This document shows, piece after piece, positions 1-10,614 of a stretch of 64,000 nt of DNA. Below the pieces are notes generated by a model. The model was given only the letters and a program-made list of their open reading frames with translations, was not told the DNA's origin and ran no database searches. How positions within the stretch are numbered: position 1 is the first letter of the stretch; each line of letters opens with the position of its first letter. The position numbers and the translations under genes were made by a program. Origin of the DNA: Mucilaginibacter endophyticus (GTDB taxonomy: Bacteria > Bacteroidota > Bacteroidia > Sphingobacteriales > Sphingobacteriaceae); assembly GCF_003351025.1 (NCBI RefSeq), contig NZ_QPCG01000001.1:1495949-1559948 (forward strand), written 5' to 3'.

Positions 1-194
1 TGAATAGCTTTCTGTTTGCGATATAAATGTACAACCGCAAATACAAATGCCATTACAGCTAAAACAACTACCCATGTGTCAAGAGGGCAGGGAGAATCAT
101 TATCCGTAGGTTCACAAGGAGACTCCAACTGGGCAAAGCAACTTAACGTCGCCATTACAAAAACAAGGGTAGCTGAAAATATTTTCCTGATCAT
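1..194 (-). CDS. Small signal-peptide plus membrane-helix protein, partial (3' end beyond window)
   Basis: An ATG at 194 opens a minus-strand frame that stays open to the window edge, giving 64 visible residues. It begins with a signal peptide (MIRKIFSATLVFVMATLSCFAQ, cleavage expected after CFA or FAQ). A short acidic, cysteine-containing linker follows, with CEPTDNDSPCPLDTW, then one hydrophobic helix (VVVLAVMAFVFAVVHLY) and basic residues RKQK. This layout is that of a small anchored envelope protein. The start lies 18 bases past the stop of the large T9SS protein on the same strand, so the two are probably co-transcribed. I do not recognise a family. The coding frame is inferred from the sensible signal peptide and helix; the opposite-strand frame here shows no such features. 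Confidence 0.6.
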   Translation of the reverse strand, partial: MIRKIFSATLVFVMATLSCFAQLESPCEPTDNDSPCPLDTWVVVLAVMAFVFAVVHLYRKQKAI

Positions 195-211
195 ACTCAC
201 AATATCTTTTA

Positions 212-3200
212 TTATAATTTAACAAATTTACTTACTCCAACTAACTGCCTGGTTTTGTTATTGATAACCTTAACAATGTAGGTTCCTGGAACGAAACTGC
301 TTACGTTGTTTTTCCAGTAAAGTTCAGTAATATTTACTGACTTTAATATTATACCACTACTGTTAGTTATTTCAATATTATAATTTGATGAGGCGTTTGG
401 TTGCGATATTTTTACGTTAATGCTTTCTGCTGTGGGGTTTGGATAAACAGAAAGCCAGTTATTAGCGATAGTATTACTGATATTAGCATACATCAGCGAA
501 ACATCTTTTGAAAAACTGATATCATTGTTAAGATCAGTAAGCTGTAAACGGTACTTATTAAGTCCTTTAACCGGGTTAACATCGGTATAGTTGTAGCTGC
601 CTGCACTGTTTGATTGAATCACATCAATATTTTGCCATGTTGTTCCGTTGTCGATGCTTTTTTGCACAACAAAGGTGGTATAGTTGGCTTCGTTTTTAAC
701 CGTCCAGGTTACTTTTGCAGCCGCTATAACCTTAACAGCTGTAAAATCGATCAGCTTTAAGGCCAACGCCGGATCCTGACGTAAAACAATTGAAAAACGG
801 TCTTTACCAAATGATGCCGCATTGCCTTTATCAATATTGAAATTGTAAGTACGGTTGTTTTTGATATCCAACGAATCCTTGGTTAAGGCATCTTTTAACC
901 AAACTTCATAAATGTCCGGCAGATCCGTTAGGTCGGATAGTTTTAACTGATAAGGGCCTGATGCAGTAGCATCAGCAAATAAAGGAATTACCTCTTGCTG
1001 CTTATGCGGGAAAGGCCTGCGATGGATGGTGGCTTTAAGGCTATCAGCAGAAAATATTGACAAACTTACCAGAGCGCCACTACCTCCAAGATCCTCGGCA
1101 TCTTTTTCTTTATTAAACAGTGGGCTGATGTCTTTATCGAGCGCAAGCACTACGGCATCAACATTTATCGAGTCTTTTATTAATCTGAAACGGAGCCTTG
1201 GTTCCGCGTCACTTTCAGAAACTGCCTGCGGTTGCATAGCTGCAAAGCTTGCAAGTTTAGATGTTGACGCTAAAACCGGTCTGTCCGGAGTACTTAATAT
1301 AGCATTTAACGAACCATTGCTTGGCTGTGAGTTTGTTTTAGCCGACTCTCTGAAGGTTAATGTTTGTCCGGTAGCAGTTGCGCGCACAAAAAAACCCTGA
1401 CCGGATGCTATCATGTTACTTGCAAAGCCATCGCTTGATATGCCGGGACTAACATTTGAAACGGTATCTGCCGAAGCAATTGTAGTTTTCTTTTGCTCGT
1501 AAGTAGAGTATTGTTTAGTTACAGGATTGAACACCCATATTTTAAGCGGGCTGCTTAAAGTAGCTCCTGATTCATCCGGGAAGCCCCCACCATAAATTGA
1601 GGATTTAGCTTGTACAGATTGCCTGTTAAATTTCTCAATGTTTATGGTACTTGCATAAGGGTTGCCAACAAGATTATAACCGGATACTTTACTGCCTGTG
1701 GTAGTGCTGTACATTAACGTAGAGGCCTGGCTGTACCAATGTTTAACGGTGATATTACCGGTATTTAAGGTGCCGGTAGTGGTGAAAGTGGTTCCGGTTG
1801 GTACGTAGCTTGCAACGGTTTCAGTTGCTATGTTTGCTACCGCTCTGTCACCCCTGAAGAAGAAGAGGAATCCATTACCTACAGGTAAAGTAAACGTGCC
1901 CGATTCACCATCAAAAGCATAGTTCGGCGCGCTGTTTAAATTGTTAAGCCCCCTGTAGTTTCCGCTTGTGAAGCTTGTGTTTGATGAGGCAAGATTTTCC
2001 CTGAAGAAATATATAGTTGGGTTATTGGCATTTGGCGAAAGATCAAAACCACCAGAGGTAGTTGTTGTTCCCGTCACATACGCGTTGTTTTTAAAATAGT
2101 TAACGGTATAAATACCTGTTCCGTTATTTACCGGCGAGGTTAATAGGCGGTAACCTCTTTTTGAGGCGCCACCGGCAATATACCTTTCAACGCTAAAATT
2201 ACCTGTAATAGTTAATCCCGAAGGTATAGTGGCTACGGTGGCCGATTGCGTTGCTACGCTTTTCAGTGTAACTGTAGCTGGCGAACTTACAATCAGGTTG
2301 CCACTGGTCATAGTAAGTACATTGTACAGATCAAGCTTGCCCGTGGTTATTGTTACGTTGCCGCCTGTAGCAGTGTTACTAACTGTCATATTACCTAATT
2401 GAGACGAGCTTGTGGTGCTTGAACCTGTAAATGATTGGTTTATATTGGGGGATATGCCATTCCAGGTAATGCCAGAGGCATTGAAATTGGTTCCGGTACC
2501 CATAGTAAGTGTGCCGCCTGCGCTGTTGAATATATTACAACCTACACTTAATGTAAATCCACCCAAATCCAATTTAGCACCGCTATTAACGGTAAGCGTG
2601 TAAGCGCTTTTATTAGCTGTTAACACCGGATAAAAGTTTGTTGAAGCTGTACCTATGATAATTGCCTCGGTACCATCCAGTTTAGGGGCCTGTCCGGCAA
2701 TACCTGTTGATGTATTAGTCCAGTTATTATCAGTGCCCACCGCTGTGGTTCCTGCAAGACCTGTCCATGTATAGGTTTGCAAGGTTGGCGTTACGATAGC
2801 CGTGTTTTGGGTACAGCCATTAACGGTTGTGGTAAGTGTATAATTTGTAGTTGTAGCTTTGCTGAATGTAACCGGGTTTCCGCTTCCTGTAATACTTGTA
2901 GCATTATCCACCCAACTGTAAGTTGCGCCTGTTATGGTTTGTGCTGTAACTGTTAACGGGTTGTTAGCACAATATCCTGCCGAGAACTTGTACAGGTTCA
3001 TATCATTGGATGCAGCTTCGGTAGCCGAAAGCTCGTGGTTGTAAATAGCCACATCATCAAGTATGCCGTTGAAAAAATCATTGCTTGGTCGGCTTGGCCA
3101 GTTCAATAAACCGTCGCCGCCAATACGCCAGTATTCGTTAATTTGTTGTGGTACTGTATAAGTTGCGGTTGAGGCCTGCACAGTTCCGTCCACATAAATG

Positions 3201-6200
3201 CGCATACCGTTGGTAGGGCCATCGGTAACAATAACATGGTGCCATAAACCATCATTGTAGGCCTTGGTTGTATTGATGGTTACCGCACCTCCATTGTACA
3301 CGCCATAGTAAAGCAAACCGGCGTCGTTCATGTACAGGTTACGGTCCTGGGTAGCGTTGGTACCTGTTTGGTTTCCGCCTATGCCAATCAGTTTCCCACC
3401 GGCAACTGTAGTTTTAAACCAGATACTGTAACTGAAAATCAGGGGATCATATTGGGTTGTTGTTGATATATATTGCGGATTGGCATTTGTACCGCTAAAT
3501 AAATAAGCACCATTGGCCAACCCGTTCCTGTCAGCAACCGTTGTAGGCAACGTAGTTCCCTGTAAAGTACCGTTATTGCTTAAGCCTGACCAATCCGATA
3601 AGCTGCCGCTTTCAAAAGGGTAGCTTAACATTGGGCTGTTAATAGATGAACCCGCCTTTTGATTAACTGTAACAGTAACTGCAGTGCGTAAAGTTGTTAC
3701 TGTACCGGAAGTGGCAGAAACGTAAAAAGTAGTGGTACCGCCAACAAACGGCGTATAACTTGCCGAAGTGCTGCTCTGCAACGCGGTAGTAGTAGTATTA
3801 TCGATATACCAGTTATAAGTAACCCCGGCAATTGCCCCGGTTACTGTAAGTGTTGTGCTGCCTGCGCCGCAAAGCGTTGTGCCGCTTACCGTAGGACCTG
3901 CAAGACCAACAACCACGGTTTGTGTTGTAGTACTTGAGCAAGAACCTTTGGTTACAGTCAGGCTTATAGTTTTAGTACCCGAAGTAAGCCAGGAAACGCT
4001 ATAGCCGGCTTGTGTGCTGCCTGTTGCCGTGCCACTGTCAAATGACCATGTATAAGTTGCGGTAGCATCATAGGTGCTTGTAAGGGCAACAGTAGAGGTA
4101 CCGGTAACAACCGTAACTGGCGATGTAGCGGTAAATACACTACCAGGCAAACTGGTTACGGTTGGGGTATAAGTTGCTGTTGATGAACAGCCGCCCGGCC
4201 CGCCGGTTACTGTTAATGTATAATTACCCGCTGCGGCACTTGAAAATACCCCCGGGTTACCCTGGTAAGTACCTCCGGATGGACTTGTCCAGTTATAAGT
4301 GGCGCCTGTAATGGTTGGAGCATAAATGGTAATAGGGTTACCTGCACAAACTGAAGTATAGCTGCCTATCTGATTAACATCATTAAGCGCGCTAACTGCC
4401 GAACTTGTAAGTTCGGTATTGTATATGGCCACATCATCGATACTACCATTAAAATATTTGCTGGTAGGGACCGACGGCCATGAACCTCCCAAATCGTCAA
4501 AGCCTATTTTCCAATAACCATTCCTGGTTTCGGCCGCATAGTATGCCAATGATCCAACATTGGTGTTATCTACATACATCACTATACCGGATGTTGCTCC
4601 AAATGTAACTACCACGTGGTGCCAGTTACCGTCGTTATAACTTGAAGTTGAAGCTACAGTTCGTGTAGCACCATTATAAACGCCAAAAATTAACTGCCCG
4701 CTGTTAGTCATATAAAGGTGACGATCATAACCACCAGAAGCTGATACGTTTTGGCCATCACTAAAGCTCATAAGCTTCCCGCCCGAAGTTGTTGTGGTTT
4801 TAAACCACAAACTCATGGTAAACGTTTGCGGGCCTGCAATTTGTGTTGTTGATGACATCCATTGAGTGCTGCCATTAAAGCTGTAAGCGCTATTGGCAAA
4901 GCCATACCTGTCGGTGGTTAAGGTAGGAGCATTTTCAAGTACGCCATCATTTTGATTGCCCGAAACATCTTTGGTATTGCCACTGAATGAATACGAAATA
5001 GCGGCATTAGATACCGGCGAACTAACTATGGGATTAATGGTTGCTGTAACTGCAGTACGGGGGCTTTCTGAGCCGCCCGAAGTATAAGTAACATAAAATG
5101 TAGTTGTAGTTGTTATAGTCGGCGAATAACTTGCTGTACTTGCCACTGCAGTACCGCCGGTAGCGGCAGTGTACCATTTATAAGTACCACCCGACGGCGA
5201 GCCGCCAGAAGCTGTCAAAGTTACCTGCCCGGCACCGCAGCGTGATACTGAAGATGCAGTAGGAGGGGCCACGTTTGTGAACGATACGATATTATTACCG
5301 GTAGTTGAATTATTAGTATAGCCGTTATACGTCGGGTTGGTATAATCAGTAGTACGGATCTGTACAGCACCCGTTTGAGTGTAAGTATTATACGGAGCGG
5401 GGTTACCATAATTTAATGACGAAAGTACATCTACCACTAAAAAATAATCGGCTACCCGGGTTAGCGAGCCGTCTGAATTTCCGGAACTATAATTCGGATC
5501 ACCTGACCCAGAATTGATGGAGGCAGACTGCATTGTTGGGCTGTTTATATTTACCGTAGCCAACAGTGAGTTATCACTTGTAGTAGTGTAAGTATCGTCA
5601 ATAGATTTATACAAACGTCCGTTAGTGAAAAAAGCATTAATATTGGTACTTCCGGAAGGGGTTATGCCAAAATTTATATCTGCAATAGTGTAAGTACCCC
5701 TTGTGTTTAGCTGAATGCCGGATGTTACAACATTGGTTTGACCTGCATAAAACGATGGCTGGGTAATGCCGTTGCTGGTTGAACTCACACTTGTAACGCT
5801 CATTCGTCTGGTATACAATTTTAAATTATCCCAGTAAAAATTATTGCCGCTTGCTCTTAAGTCTGTGGTAGCTACTATGCTGTAGGCGTAATTGTTAAAG
5901 TTACTTTGGGTTGAAGTGCCGACATATGTTGTTGCTTCATTGCTTGAGCCCGAAACAGGGTTGGCCCATACCGACCATTTACCGGTATTTAATCTTTGTA
6001 TCTTTATTGTCCAGATAACATTATTGGTGATGGGAAATGTTATTAAAGATTGTATGTCATTTTGGTTGTTTCTGTAACGGAGAATCATGTTGGAGCCAAC
6101 ATGTGTCATATAAAACCCCTGAATTGTTTGAGATGTTTGGTCATAGGTGTTTGCAGTTAACCAATATTGCCATGCTGCATCTCCTGTGTTTACAGGCCCG

Positions 6201-6580
6201 GCTCTTAAACTATTATCATAAGGCTCAATAGGCGATGTTGACGAATTGTTCTTGTAAAGGAACGTCCATTCATAATCGTAATTATTAAGATTTCTGTCGA
6301 GAGTAGGCGCAATGATTGTACCGTATATGTTGTTTTTTTGATTTAAACCATTAACAGAAGTAAGAGCGTAAGTGTTATTGAAATTTGTACTGTTAGTTTG
6401 AGTAAGTACAATGGTTTTGTTTGTTGCGTTTAAATAACCAACATTTCCGATGTTTCCGTCATCGTAAGGATTATAATAAAACTGGTTTGCAGCTGTAAAC
6501 TGCACTTCCTGGGCCGCAACAGCGTTAAACAGGCATAGCAGGTAGCCGGCAAACAAAACGCGGAGTAATTGTGCTTTCAA
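212..6580 (-). CDS. Very large T9SS-exported LamG / Ig-like surface protein
   Basis: A 2122-residue secreted or surface protein. The first ~23 residues form a signal peptide ending AVAAQ. Two LamG/concanavalin-like jellyroll regions follow at about residues 530-730 and 980-1190, each with 'GKL', 'RNLYM/RHLYM' and 'DDVAIYN' features. Between them are Ig-like/PKD-like repeats (around 450-510, 740-900 and 900-970). From about residue 1447 to the end runs a module shared with the 1101-aa protein at 23373-26678. It closes with a type A T9SS sorting domain (YPNPTAESINV near 2044, ending GVSKFVKL). Such domains direct passage through the type IX outer-membrane system. The frame starts with TTG at 6580: no ATG exists between it and the upstream in-frame stop, and the signal peptide begins right there. 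LamG domains suggest carbohydrate or protein binding, but the ligand is unknown. Confidence 0.85.
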   Translation of the reverse strand: MKAQLLRVLFAGYLLCLFNAVAAQEVQFTAANQFYYNPYDDGNIGNVGYLNATNKTIVLTQTNSTNFNNTYALTSVNGLNQKNNIYGTIIAPTLDRNLNNYDYEWTFLYKNNSSTSPIEPYDNSLRAGPVNTGDAAWQYWLTANTYDQTSQTIQGFYMTHVGSNMILRYRNNQNDIQSLITFPITNNVIWTIKIQRLNTGKWSVWANPVSGSSNEATTYVGTSTQSNFNNYAYSIVATTDLRASGNNFYWDNLKLYTRRMSVTSVSSTSNGITQPSFYAGQTNVVTSGIQLNTRGTYTIADINFGITPSGSTNINAFFTNGRLYKSIDDTYTTTSDNSLLATVNINSPTMQSASINSGSGDPNYSSGNSDGSLTRVADYFLVVDVLSSLNYGNPAPYNTYTQTGAVQIRTTDYTNPTYNGYTNNSTTGNNIVSFTNVAPPTASSVSRCGAGQVTLTASGGSPSGGTYKWYTAATGGTAVASTASYSPTITTTTTFYVTYTSGGSESPRTAVTATINPIVSSPVSNAAISYSFSGNTKDVSGNQNDGVLENAPTLTTDRYGFANSAYSFNGSTQWMSSTTQIAGPQTFTMSLWFKTTTTSGGKLMSFSDGQNVSASGGYDRHLYMTNSGQLIFGVYNGATRTVASTSSYNDGNWHHVVVTFGATSGIVMYVDNTNVGSLAYYAAETRNGYWKIGFDDLGGSWPSVPTSKYFNGSIDDVAIYNTELTSSAVSALNDVNQIGSYTSVCAGNPITIYAPTITGATYNWTSPSGGTYQGNPGVFSSAAAGNYTLTVTGGPGGCSSTATYTPTVTSLPGSVFTATSPVTVVTGTSTVALTSTYDATATYTWSFDSGTATGSTQAGYSVSWLTSGTKTISLTVTKGSCSSTTTQTVVVGLAGPTVSGTTLCGAGSTTLTVTGAIAGVTYNWYIDNTTTTALQSSTSASYTPFVGGTTTFYVSATSGTVTTLRTAVTVTVNQKAGSSINSPMLSYPFESGSLSDWSGLSNNGTLQGTTLPTTVADRNGLANGAYLFSGTNANPQYISTTTQYDPLIFSYSIWFKTTVAGGKLIGIGGNQTGTNATQDRNLYMNDAGLLYYGVYNGGAVTINTTKAYNDGLWHHVIVTDGPTNGMRIYVDGTVQASTATYTVPQQINEYWRIGGDGLLNWPSRPSNDFFNGILDDVAIYNHELSATEAASNDMNLYKFSAGYCANNPLTVTAQTITGATYSWVDNATSITGSGNPVTFSKATTTNYTLTTTVNGCTQNTAIVTPTLQTYTWTGLAGTTAVGTDNNWTNTSTGIAGQAPKLDGTEAIIIGTASTNFYPVLTANKSAYTLTVNSGAKLDLGGFTLSVGCNIFNSAGGTLTMGTGTNFNASGITWNGISPNINQSFTGSSTTSSSQLGNMTVSNTATGGNVTITTGKLDLYNVLTMTSGNLIVSSPATVTLKSVATQSATVATIPSGLTITGNFSVERYIAGGASKRGYRLLTSPVNNGTGIYTVNYFKNNAYVTGTTTTSGGFDLSPNANNPTIYFFRENLASSNTSFTSGNYRGLNNLNSAPNYAFDGESGTFTLPVGNGFLFFFRGDRAVANIATETVASYVPTGTTFTTTGTLNTGNITVKHWYSQASTLMYSTTTGSKVSGYNLVGNPYASTINIEKFNRQSVQAKSSIYGGGFPDESGATLSSPLKIWVFNPVTKQYSTYEQKKTTIASADTVSNVSPGISSDGFASNMIASGQGFFVRATATGQTLTFRESAKTNSQPSNGSLNAILSTPDRPVLASTSKLASFAAMQPQAVSESDAEPRLRFRLIKDSINVDAVVLALDKDISPLFNKEKDAEDLGGSGALVSLSIFSADSLKATIHRRPFPHKQQEVIPLFADATASGPYQLKLSDLTDLPDIYEVWLKDALTKDSLDIKNNRTYNFNIDKGNAASFGKDRFSIVLRQDPALALKLIDFTAVKVIAAAKVTWTVKNEANYTTFVVQKSIDNGTTWQNIDVIQSNSAGSYNYTDVNPVKGLNKYRLQLTDLNNDISFSKDVSLMYANISNTIANNWLSVYPNPTAESINVKISQPNASSNYNIEITNSSGIILKSVNITELYWKNNVSSFVPGTYIVKVINNKTRQLVGVSKFVKL

Positions 6581-7032
6581 ATTAATAGGTTTTAGGGAGC
6601 AATTGCAATAATGATGCTAATTCAATAAAAACGGCGTGAAACTACAATATTTCACTCAATAAGGCACTTATGTTGAAAATGGCGGGCTGGATTTGAGGTT
6701 TTGTTGTGAAAATGGAAATAAAAGTGTGGTTAATTATTAATTATAATTTACCCACAGTGGGGAATAATTTCCACTGTGTTTTTAATCAATAAGCATGTTA
6801 TTAACTTATCGGTAGAGATTTTGAAATTTCAATAATTGATAGATTTTTTAAGAATATTCCTAAAAAGAGTGTGATTTTTAATCAATGATGTTAATAGTTG
6901 AACAGGTACGGCAATTATTAACGATGAAGGGGAGGATTGTTTGGTGGCTTTTGGAAGGAGAGCGTAGATATTTCTGAAAAGTATGCCGGATATTCCATTT
7001 GTAAATTGGAACACCCGGCATTGGAGAGAGCA
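6581..7032. other. AT-rich intergenic region with two hairpins
   Basis: These 452 bases separate the M1 peptidase gene from the T9SS gene downstream on the same strand. I see no convincing gene. It contains a perfect 8-bp hairpin, CACAGTGG at 6753-6760 pairing with CCACTGTG at 6771-6778, and the terminator-like hairpin listed separately at 6983-7021. The promoter of the T9SS gene should lie here, but no clear TAnnTTTG box is visible. Confidence 0.5.
6983..7021 (-). terminator. Probable terminator hairpin after the M1 peptidase gene
   Basis: ATGCCGG (6983-6989) pairs with CCGGCAT (7015-7021), and TTCCA pairs with TGGAA further in, with a 3x3 internal loop. On the minus strand the stem is followed by ACTTTTC. 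It lies just past the M1 peptidase stop. Confidence 0.5.
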
Positions 7033-9018
7033 CTATTTAACCTTTTGGCTATTATTGCCACGGTTAAGATCGGGCAGTGCAGCATCGGGATCAATGGTTA
7101 CCGATTCGGCTTCCTGTGTGGTAGGCAGCGTGTAGTTGATCTGTTTGTATTGCAGCCAGGTTTCAACCGGCAGGTAAAAGCGTTTTTTGCTGCCGGTTTT
7201 AAATTTTACCTCTACAGTAAATGGCATGGGCAGTTGCTCTTTGTTAATCACGTTTATGGTAATACCCTTTGACGCGTCTTTACCAGCATATTTAGCATCA
7301 ATCAGGGCTATATCAACTAACCAGTTATTGTAAAACCAGCCTTTCCAAAACCAGGAAAGGTCTTCACCTGCGCCGTTTTCTATCGATCTGAAAAAATCAT
7401 CGGGCTGCGGATGTTTAAAGGCCCATTGATTAATATAGTTTTTAAAGGCGTAATCAAACCGGTCTTTCCCTAAAATTTGTTCACGTAATAAAACCAGGCC
7501 AAAAGCAGGTTTATAATAGGTGAGCGGATGGCGATACTTTTCGGGAATAGCGTCTGGGGCTGTCATAATACTTGGCGACTGCGGATCAAGCATAGCCGGG
7601 ATGATCTCATCAGCCGGGTTGCCGCCGCCGGGTGCATATTCGCTATCGCGTTTAGGCGCATATTCACCTTTGTTAAACGCGTCGGAAGCATAAATATCTA
7701 TAAACGTGTTCAGGCCTTCGTCCATCCAACCATAACGGCGCTCGTTTGATCCTACGATCATAGGGAACCAGTTATGGCCAATCTCGTGTGCAGTAACCCA
7801 ATACAGTACACTGCCTTTATCCGTAATGCCATCAAACACAATACCGGGGTATTCCATACCGCCAGCAATACCTGCTTCATTAATGGCAACAGGATAAGGG
7901 TACTCAAACCACTTCTCCGAAAAATACTCTATCGATTTTTTAAGATATTCAGTAGCCCGGCCCCAGGCGTCGTTGCCGTAACTTTCGACTGGGTAAACGC
8001 TCATCGCTAATGATTTTTTACCGCTGGGCAAGTTCACCTTTGCTGCATCCCATATATAAGCCTTTGATGCGCCAAAGGCAACATCACGCGTATTAAGCAT
8101 TTTAAAATGCCAGGTAAGTGTTCCCTTGTTAACCGGGCGACTGGCAGGATCATTAACTTCTGCCAGATCGCGGATCATGATAGTTTTATCACTGTTGCGG
8201 GCCTGATCTAAACGGGCAATCTGTTTGGCGGTAAGTACCTCTTTGGGGTTAAGCAATTCGCCCGATCCGGCTACAATCATATCCCATGGTACGGTAACAG
8301 CATAATCTATATCACCGTAATCAAGGTAAAATTCGCCGCTGCCTAAAAACGGGAGGGTATCCCAGCCATGACTGTCGTCATAAACGCACATCCGCGGAAA
8401 CCACTGTGCAATTTCATAGATCTTGCCATTTTTAGTATCACAATAATCGGTACGGCCGCCAAAAGCGCCAGGAATGGTATAGTGATAATTAATGCGCAGT
8501 TTGATTGCTCCCTTTTGCAGCGGGTGTGCAAGGCGAACCTGCATACGCGCATCGGAAATTACAAAGGGCACAGGTTTAACCACATCACCATAATCAACTG
8601 ATACAGATTCTATCTGGTAACCACTGGTATGCTGATCAGCAGCGGGCGAATGATCTGTGAAAAAGTTAGAGCGGGCCTCTTGTTTGTATGTGTTTTGATC
8701 AAGTTGCAGCCAAAGGTATGGCAGGGCATCCGGACTGTTATTGGTATAATTGATCACAACAGAACCGCTTATGGTTTTGCTTGTGGTATCAAGTTTAACT
8801 TTAAGGGTGTAGTCGGCCCGGTTTTGCCAGTATTTAGGGCCTGGAGCACCATTTGGCGAATGAAAGTCGTTACCTTTTTCGGTATAAAACATAGGCCTGA
8901 AAGCCTCTGCCGGATTATAGTTTGATGAAGTATCGTTAGGATTGAGTTTCCTTTTTTGCGCCGACACGCCGAGTGCTAAAACCGACATTAAGCCAATGCC
9001 GATAGATCTTAATTTCAT
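7033..9018 (-). CDS. M1 family zinc metallopeptidase (aminopeptidase-like), secreted
   Basis: A 661-residue protein with a signal peptide (cleavage near VSAQ, residue ~21). The M1 zinc site is complete: HEIGHNW near residue 412 supplies two histidines and the catalytic glutamate. The third ligand is the glutamate of WMDEGLNTF, 18 residues further on, matching HExxH-x18-E. The exopeptidase motif before it reads GGMEYPG, the usual GxMEN-type loop with Y in place of N. The N-terminal half is the beta-sandwich typical of M1 enzymes. The family removes N-terminal residues from peptides. Here the signal peptide places it in the periplasm or on the surface. It appears monocistronic, with a hairpin after the stop. 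Confidence 0.9.
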   Translation of the reverse strand: MKLRSIGIGLMSVLALGVSAQKRKLNPNDTSSNYNPAEAFRPMFYTEKGNDFHSPNGAPGPKYWQNRADYTLKVKLDTTSKTISGSVVINYTNNSPDALPYLWLQLDQNTYKQEARSNFFTDHSPAADQHTSGYQIESVSVDYGDVVKPVPFVISDARMQVRLAHPLQKGAIKLRINYHYTIPGAFGGRTDYCDTKNGKIYEIAQWFPRMCVYDDSHGWDTLPFLGSGEFYLDYGDIDYAVTVPWDMIVAGSGELLNPKEVLTAKQIARLDQARNSDKTIMIRDLAEVNDPASRPVNKGTLTWHFKMLNTRDVAFGASKAYIWDAAKVNLPSGKKSLAMSVYPVESYGNDAWGRATEYLKKSIEYFSEKWFEYPYPVAINEAGIAGGMEYPGIVFDGITDKGSVLYWVTAHEIGHNWFPMIVGSNERRYGWMDEGLNTFIDIYASDAFNKGEYAPKRDSEYAPGGGNPADEIIPAMLDPQSPSIMTAPDAIPEKYRHPLTYYKPAFGLVLLREQILGKDRFDYAFKNYINQWAFKHPQPDDFFRSIENGAGEDLSWFWKGWFYNNWLVDIALIDAKYAGKDASKGITINVINKEQLPMPFTVEVKFKTGSKKRFYLPVETWLQYKQINYTLPTTQEAESVTIDPDAALPDLNRGNNSQKVK

Positions 9019-9135
9019 GCTGCTAATTTAAGCACCCAATATACAAAGGATGCCTGTAAAAAATAATCTTATAGAAAAGTTAAAACGGTTTATGGAATTA
9101 TGCTGACAAGTGCATCTTATAGTTAAATTGATCAA

Positions 9136-9843
9136 ATGGGCCCTATTCAACATATCAGTATACCTAAACCTTGTCATGAACAGTGGCAACAGATGACAAC
9201 CGTTAGCAATGGCCGTTATTGCGGTCATTGCTGCAAAACGGTGATTGACTTTACAGTGATGAGTAACGAGGATGTGATTAATTACCTGGCAAAAAGTGGT
9301 AATGTTTGCGGCCGTTTGAATATGGGGCAGTTAAACTCCATCAATAATAAATTGTTGAATACACCCAAGCAAAATTGGAAAACATGGTTAACTGCCGTGT
9401 CGCTTTTGCTTTTAACGCCGATAACCAAAATTGAAGCAAAAACTCAAAATAAAACCGAGCAAGGACCCCGGCTATTAAAAGATAATATTTCACATCAGGA
9501 TACGGCAAGGTTGTATATTATCAAAGGAATTGTTAAAGATGTGTATTCCCTTATACCGGGAGCTACTATTTCCATAAAAGGAGAATATGAAAGAGTGATA
9601 TCAGATACTGAAGGACGGTTTAAACTTGCTGCGGTATCCCTAAACGATACGCTCAGGGTATCATATATCGGTTATGTGCCACAGGAATTCAAAATTGCAG
9701 ATATCATTAACAAACCGAACTTTGTGATAATTATGGCTGAGGACCTAACAAACACCCGTTGGCAAACTGTTGTAGCGGGAGGAATTTGTGTAAGGGCTTC
9801 TTTACCAAAAAGGATCTGGCGTAAAATAAAAAGCATATTTTAG
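9136..9843 (+). CDS. Carboxypeptidase-like regulatory domain protein with Cys-rich N-terminus
   Basis: A 235-residue protein. The N-terminal ~70 residues carry a conserved Bacteroidota block with PKPCHEQW and CGHCCKTVIDFTVMS, whose closely spaced cysteines could bind a metal. A hydrophobic helix around residues 83-100 (WLTAVSLLLLTPIT) follows. The C-terminal half is a CarboxypepD_reg-like beta-sandwich (GIVKDVYSLIPGATISIKG, then DTEGRFKLA, then LRVSYIGYVPQEF), the fold found at the N-termini of TonB-dependent receptors. The protein is probably anchored in the inner membrane with the sandwich outside. I recall this architecture from related genomes, but its function is not known. It ends 18 bases before the Lgt-like gene and may be transcribed with it. 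Confidence 0.7.
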   Translation: MGPIQHISIPKPCHEQWQQMTTVSNGRYCGHCCKTVIDFTVMSNEDVINYLAKSGNVCGRLNMGQLNSINNKLLNTPKQNWKTWLTAVSLLLLTPITKIEAKTQNKTEQGPRLLKDNISHQDTARLYIIKGIVKDVYSLIPGATISIKGEYERVISDTEGRFKLAAVSLNDTLRVSYIGYVPQEFKIADIINKPNFVIIMAEDLTNTRWQTVVAGGICVRASLPKRIWRKIKSIF

Positions 9844-9861
9844 TGCATATAAAAGCTAAAC

Positions 9862-10614
9862 TTGCACTTCCCTGTAAATATCCCTTTAGGCCGGTCATCA
9901 ATTCCGGTACATTTTGTTTGCGAAACGTTATCGTATTTTTTAGGCTATCAATATTATGCCTGGCTGCGTAAACACACCGCTGATAAGATCTCTGCTCATC
10001 ACCGGTTAATTATTTTCATTGGCGCGGCGACGGGTGCATTTATTGGCTCACACCTTATAGGTGTTTTTGAAAATCCGGCTTTGCTCTTCTCGCAGTTCAG
10101 TATTATCTACTTCATGAGTAACAAAACTATAGTGGGCGGTATGCTTGGTGGCTTGATAGGCGTTGAGCTTACCAAAAAACAATTGGACGTAACAGCCTCG
10201 TCCGGCGATCTGATGGTTTATCCTCTTATCCTGGCTATGGTTATCGGGCGTACGGGATGCTTTTTGGCCGGGCTGGAGGACGGCACCTATGGAGTAGCAT
10301 CAAACTTGCCATGGGCTATCGATTTTGGCGACGGTATCCGCAGGCACCCTACCAATCTTTATGAAATTATATTTTGGCTGATGCTTTGGGTTATGCTGAA
10401 GCTTATAGAGCGAAAACGGCAGTTTGCCGATGGCGCAAGGTTTAAAGTATTTATGACAAGCTATCTTATTTTCAGGCTCCTGGTAGAGTTTATCAAACCC
10501 GATTATTTTTTCAGTTTCGGCTTGTCGGTAATTCAGTTAGTTTCTATTGCCGGTATTTTGTATTATTATAAAGTATTTCTAGATCCTAAAAAGCTGTTTA
10601 TAAACCATGCCTGA
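9862..10614 (+). CDS. Prolipoprotein diacylglyceryl transferase (Lgt) family-like membrane protein
   Basis: A 250-residue polytopic membrane protein with about seven hydrophobic segments. The signature is IGRTGCFLAGLEDGTYG followed by GDGIRRHPTNLYE. This matches the Lgt layout (GRxGNFxNxE, then RHPxQLYE), but the usual asparagines of the first motif are replaced by C and A. It may therefore be a paralogue acting on a different lipid or substrate rather than the standard lipoprotein enzyme. The start is TTG at 9862: an in-frame TAA lies at 9850-9852 and no ATG lies between. Translation gives HFPVNIPLG, which fits family N-termini. Its 3' end overlaps the radical SAM gene by 8 bases, implying translational coupling. 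Lgt normally transfers diacylglyceryl from phosphatidylglycerol; activity here is inferred only. Confidence 0.75.
   Translation: MHFPVNIPLGRSSIPVHFVCETLSYFLGYQYYAWLRKHTADKISAHHRLIIFIGAATGAFIGSHLIGVFENPALLFSQFSIIYFMSNKTIVGGMLGGLIGVELTKKQLDVTASSGDLMVYPLILAMVIGRTGCFLAGLEDGTYGVASNLPWAIDFGDGIRRHPTNLYEIIFWLMLWVMLKLIERKRQFADGARFKVFMTSYLIFRLLVEFIKPDYFFSFGLSVIQLVSIAGILYYYKVFLDPKKLFINHA

Noticed and set aside
16..222. Plus-strand 68-codon ORF at the left edge
   Set aside because: It lies opposite a minus-strand frame with a proper signal peptide and membrane helix, and shows no protein-like features itself.
6829..7014. 61-codon minus-strand ORF in the gap after the M1 peptidase gene
   Set aside because: It overlaps the terminator-like hairpin and has no recognisable pattern; the region is AT-rich intergenic DNA.
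6937..7272. 111-codon plus-strand ORF across the M1 peptidase 3' end
   Set aside because: Most of it is antisense to a well-supported coding region.
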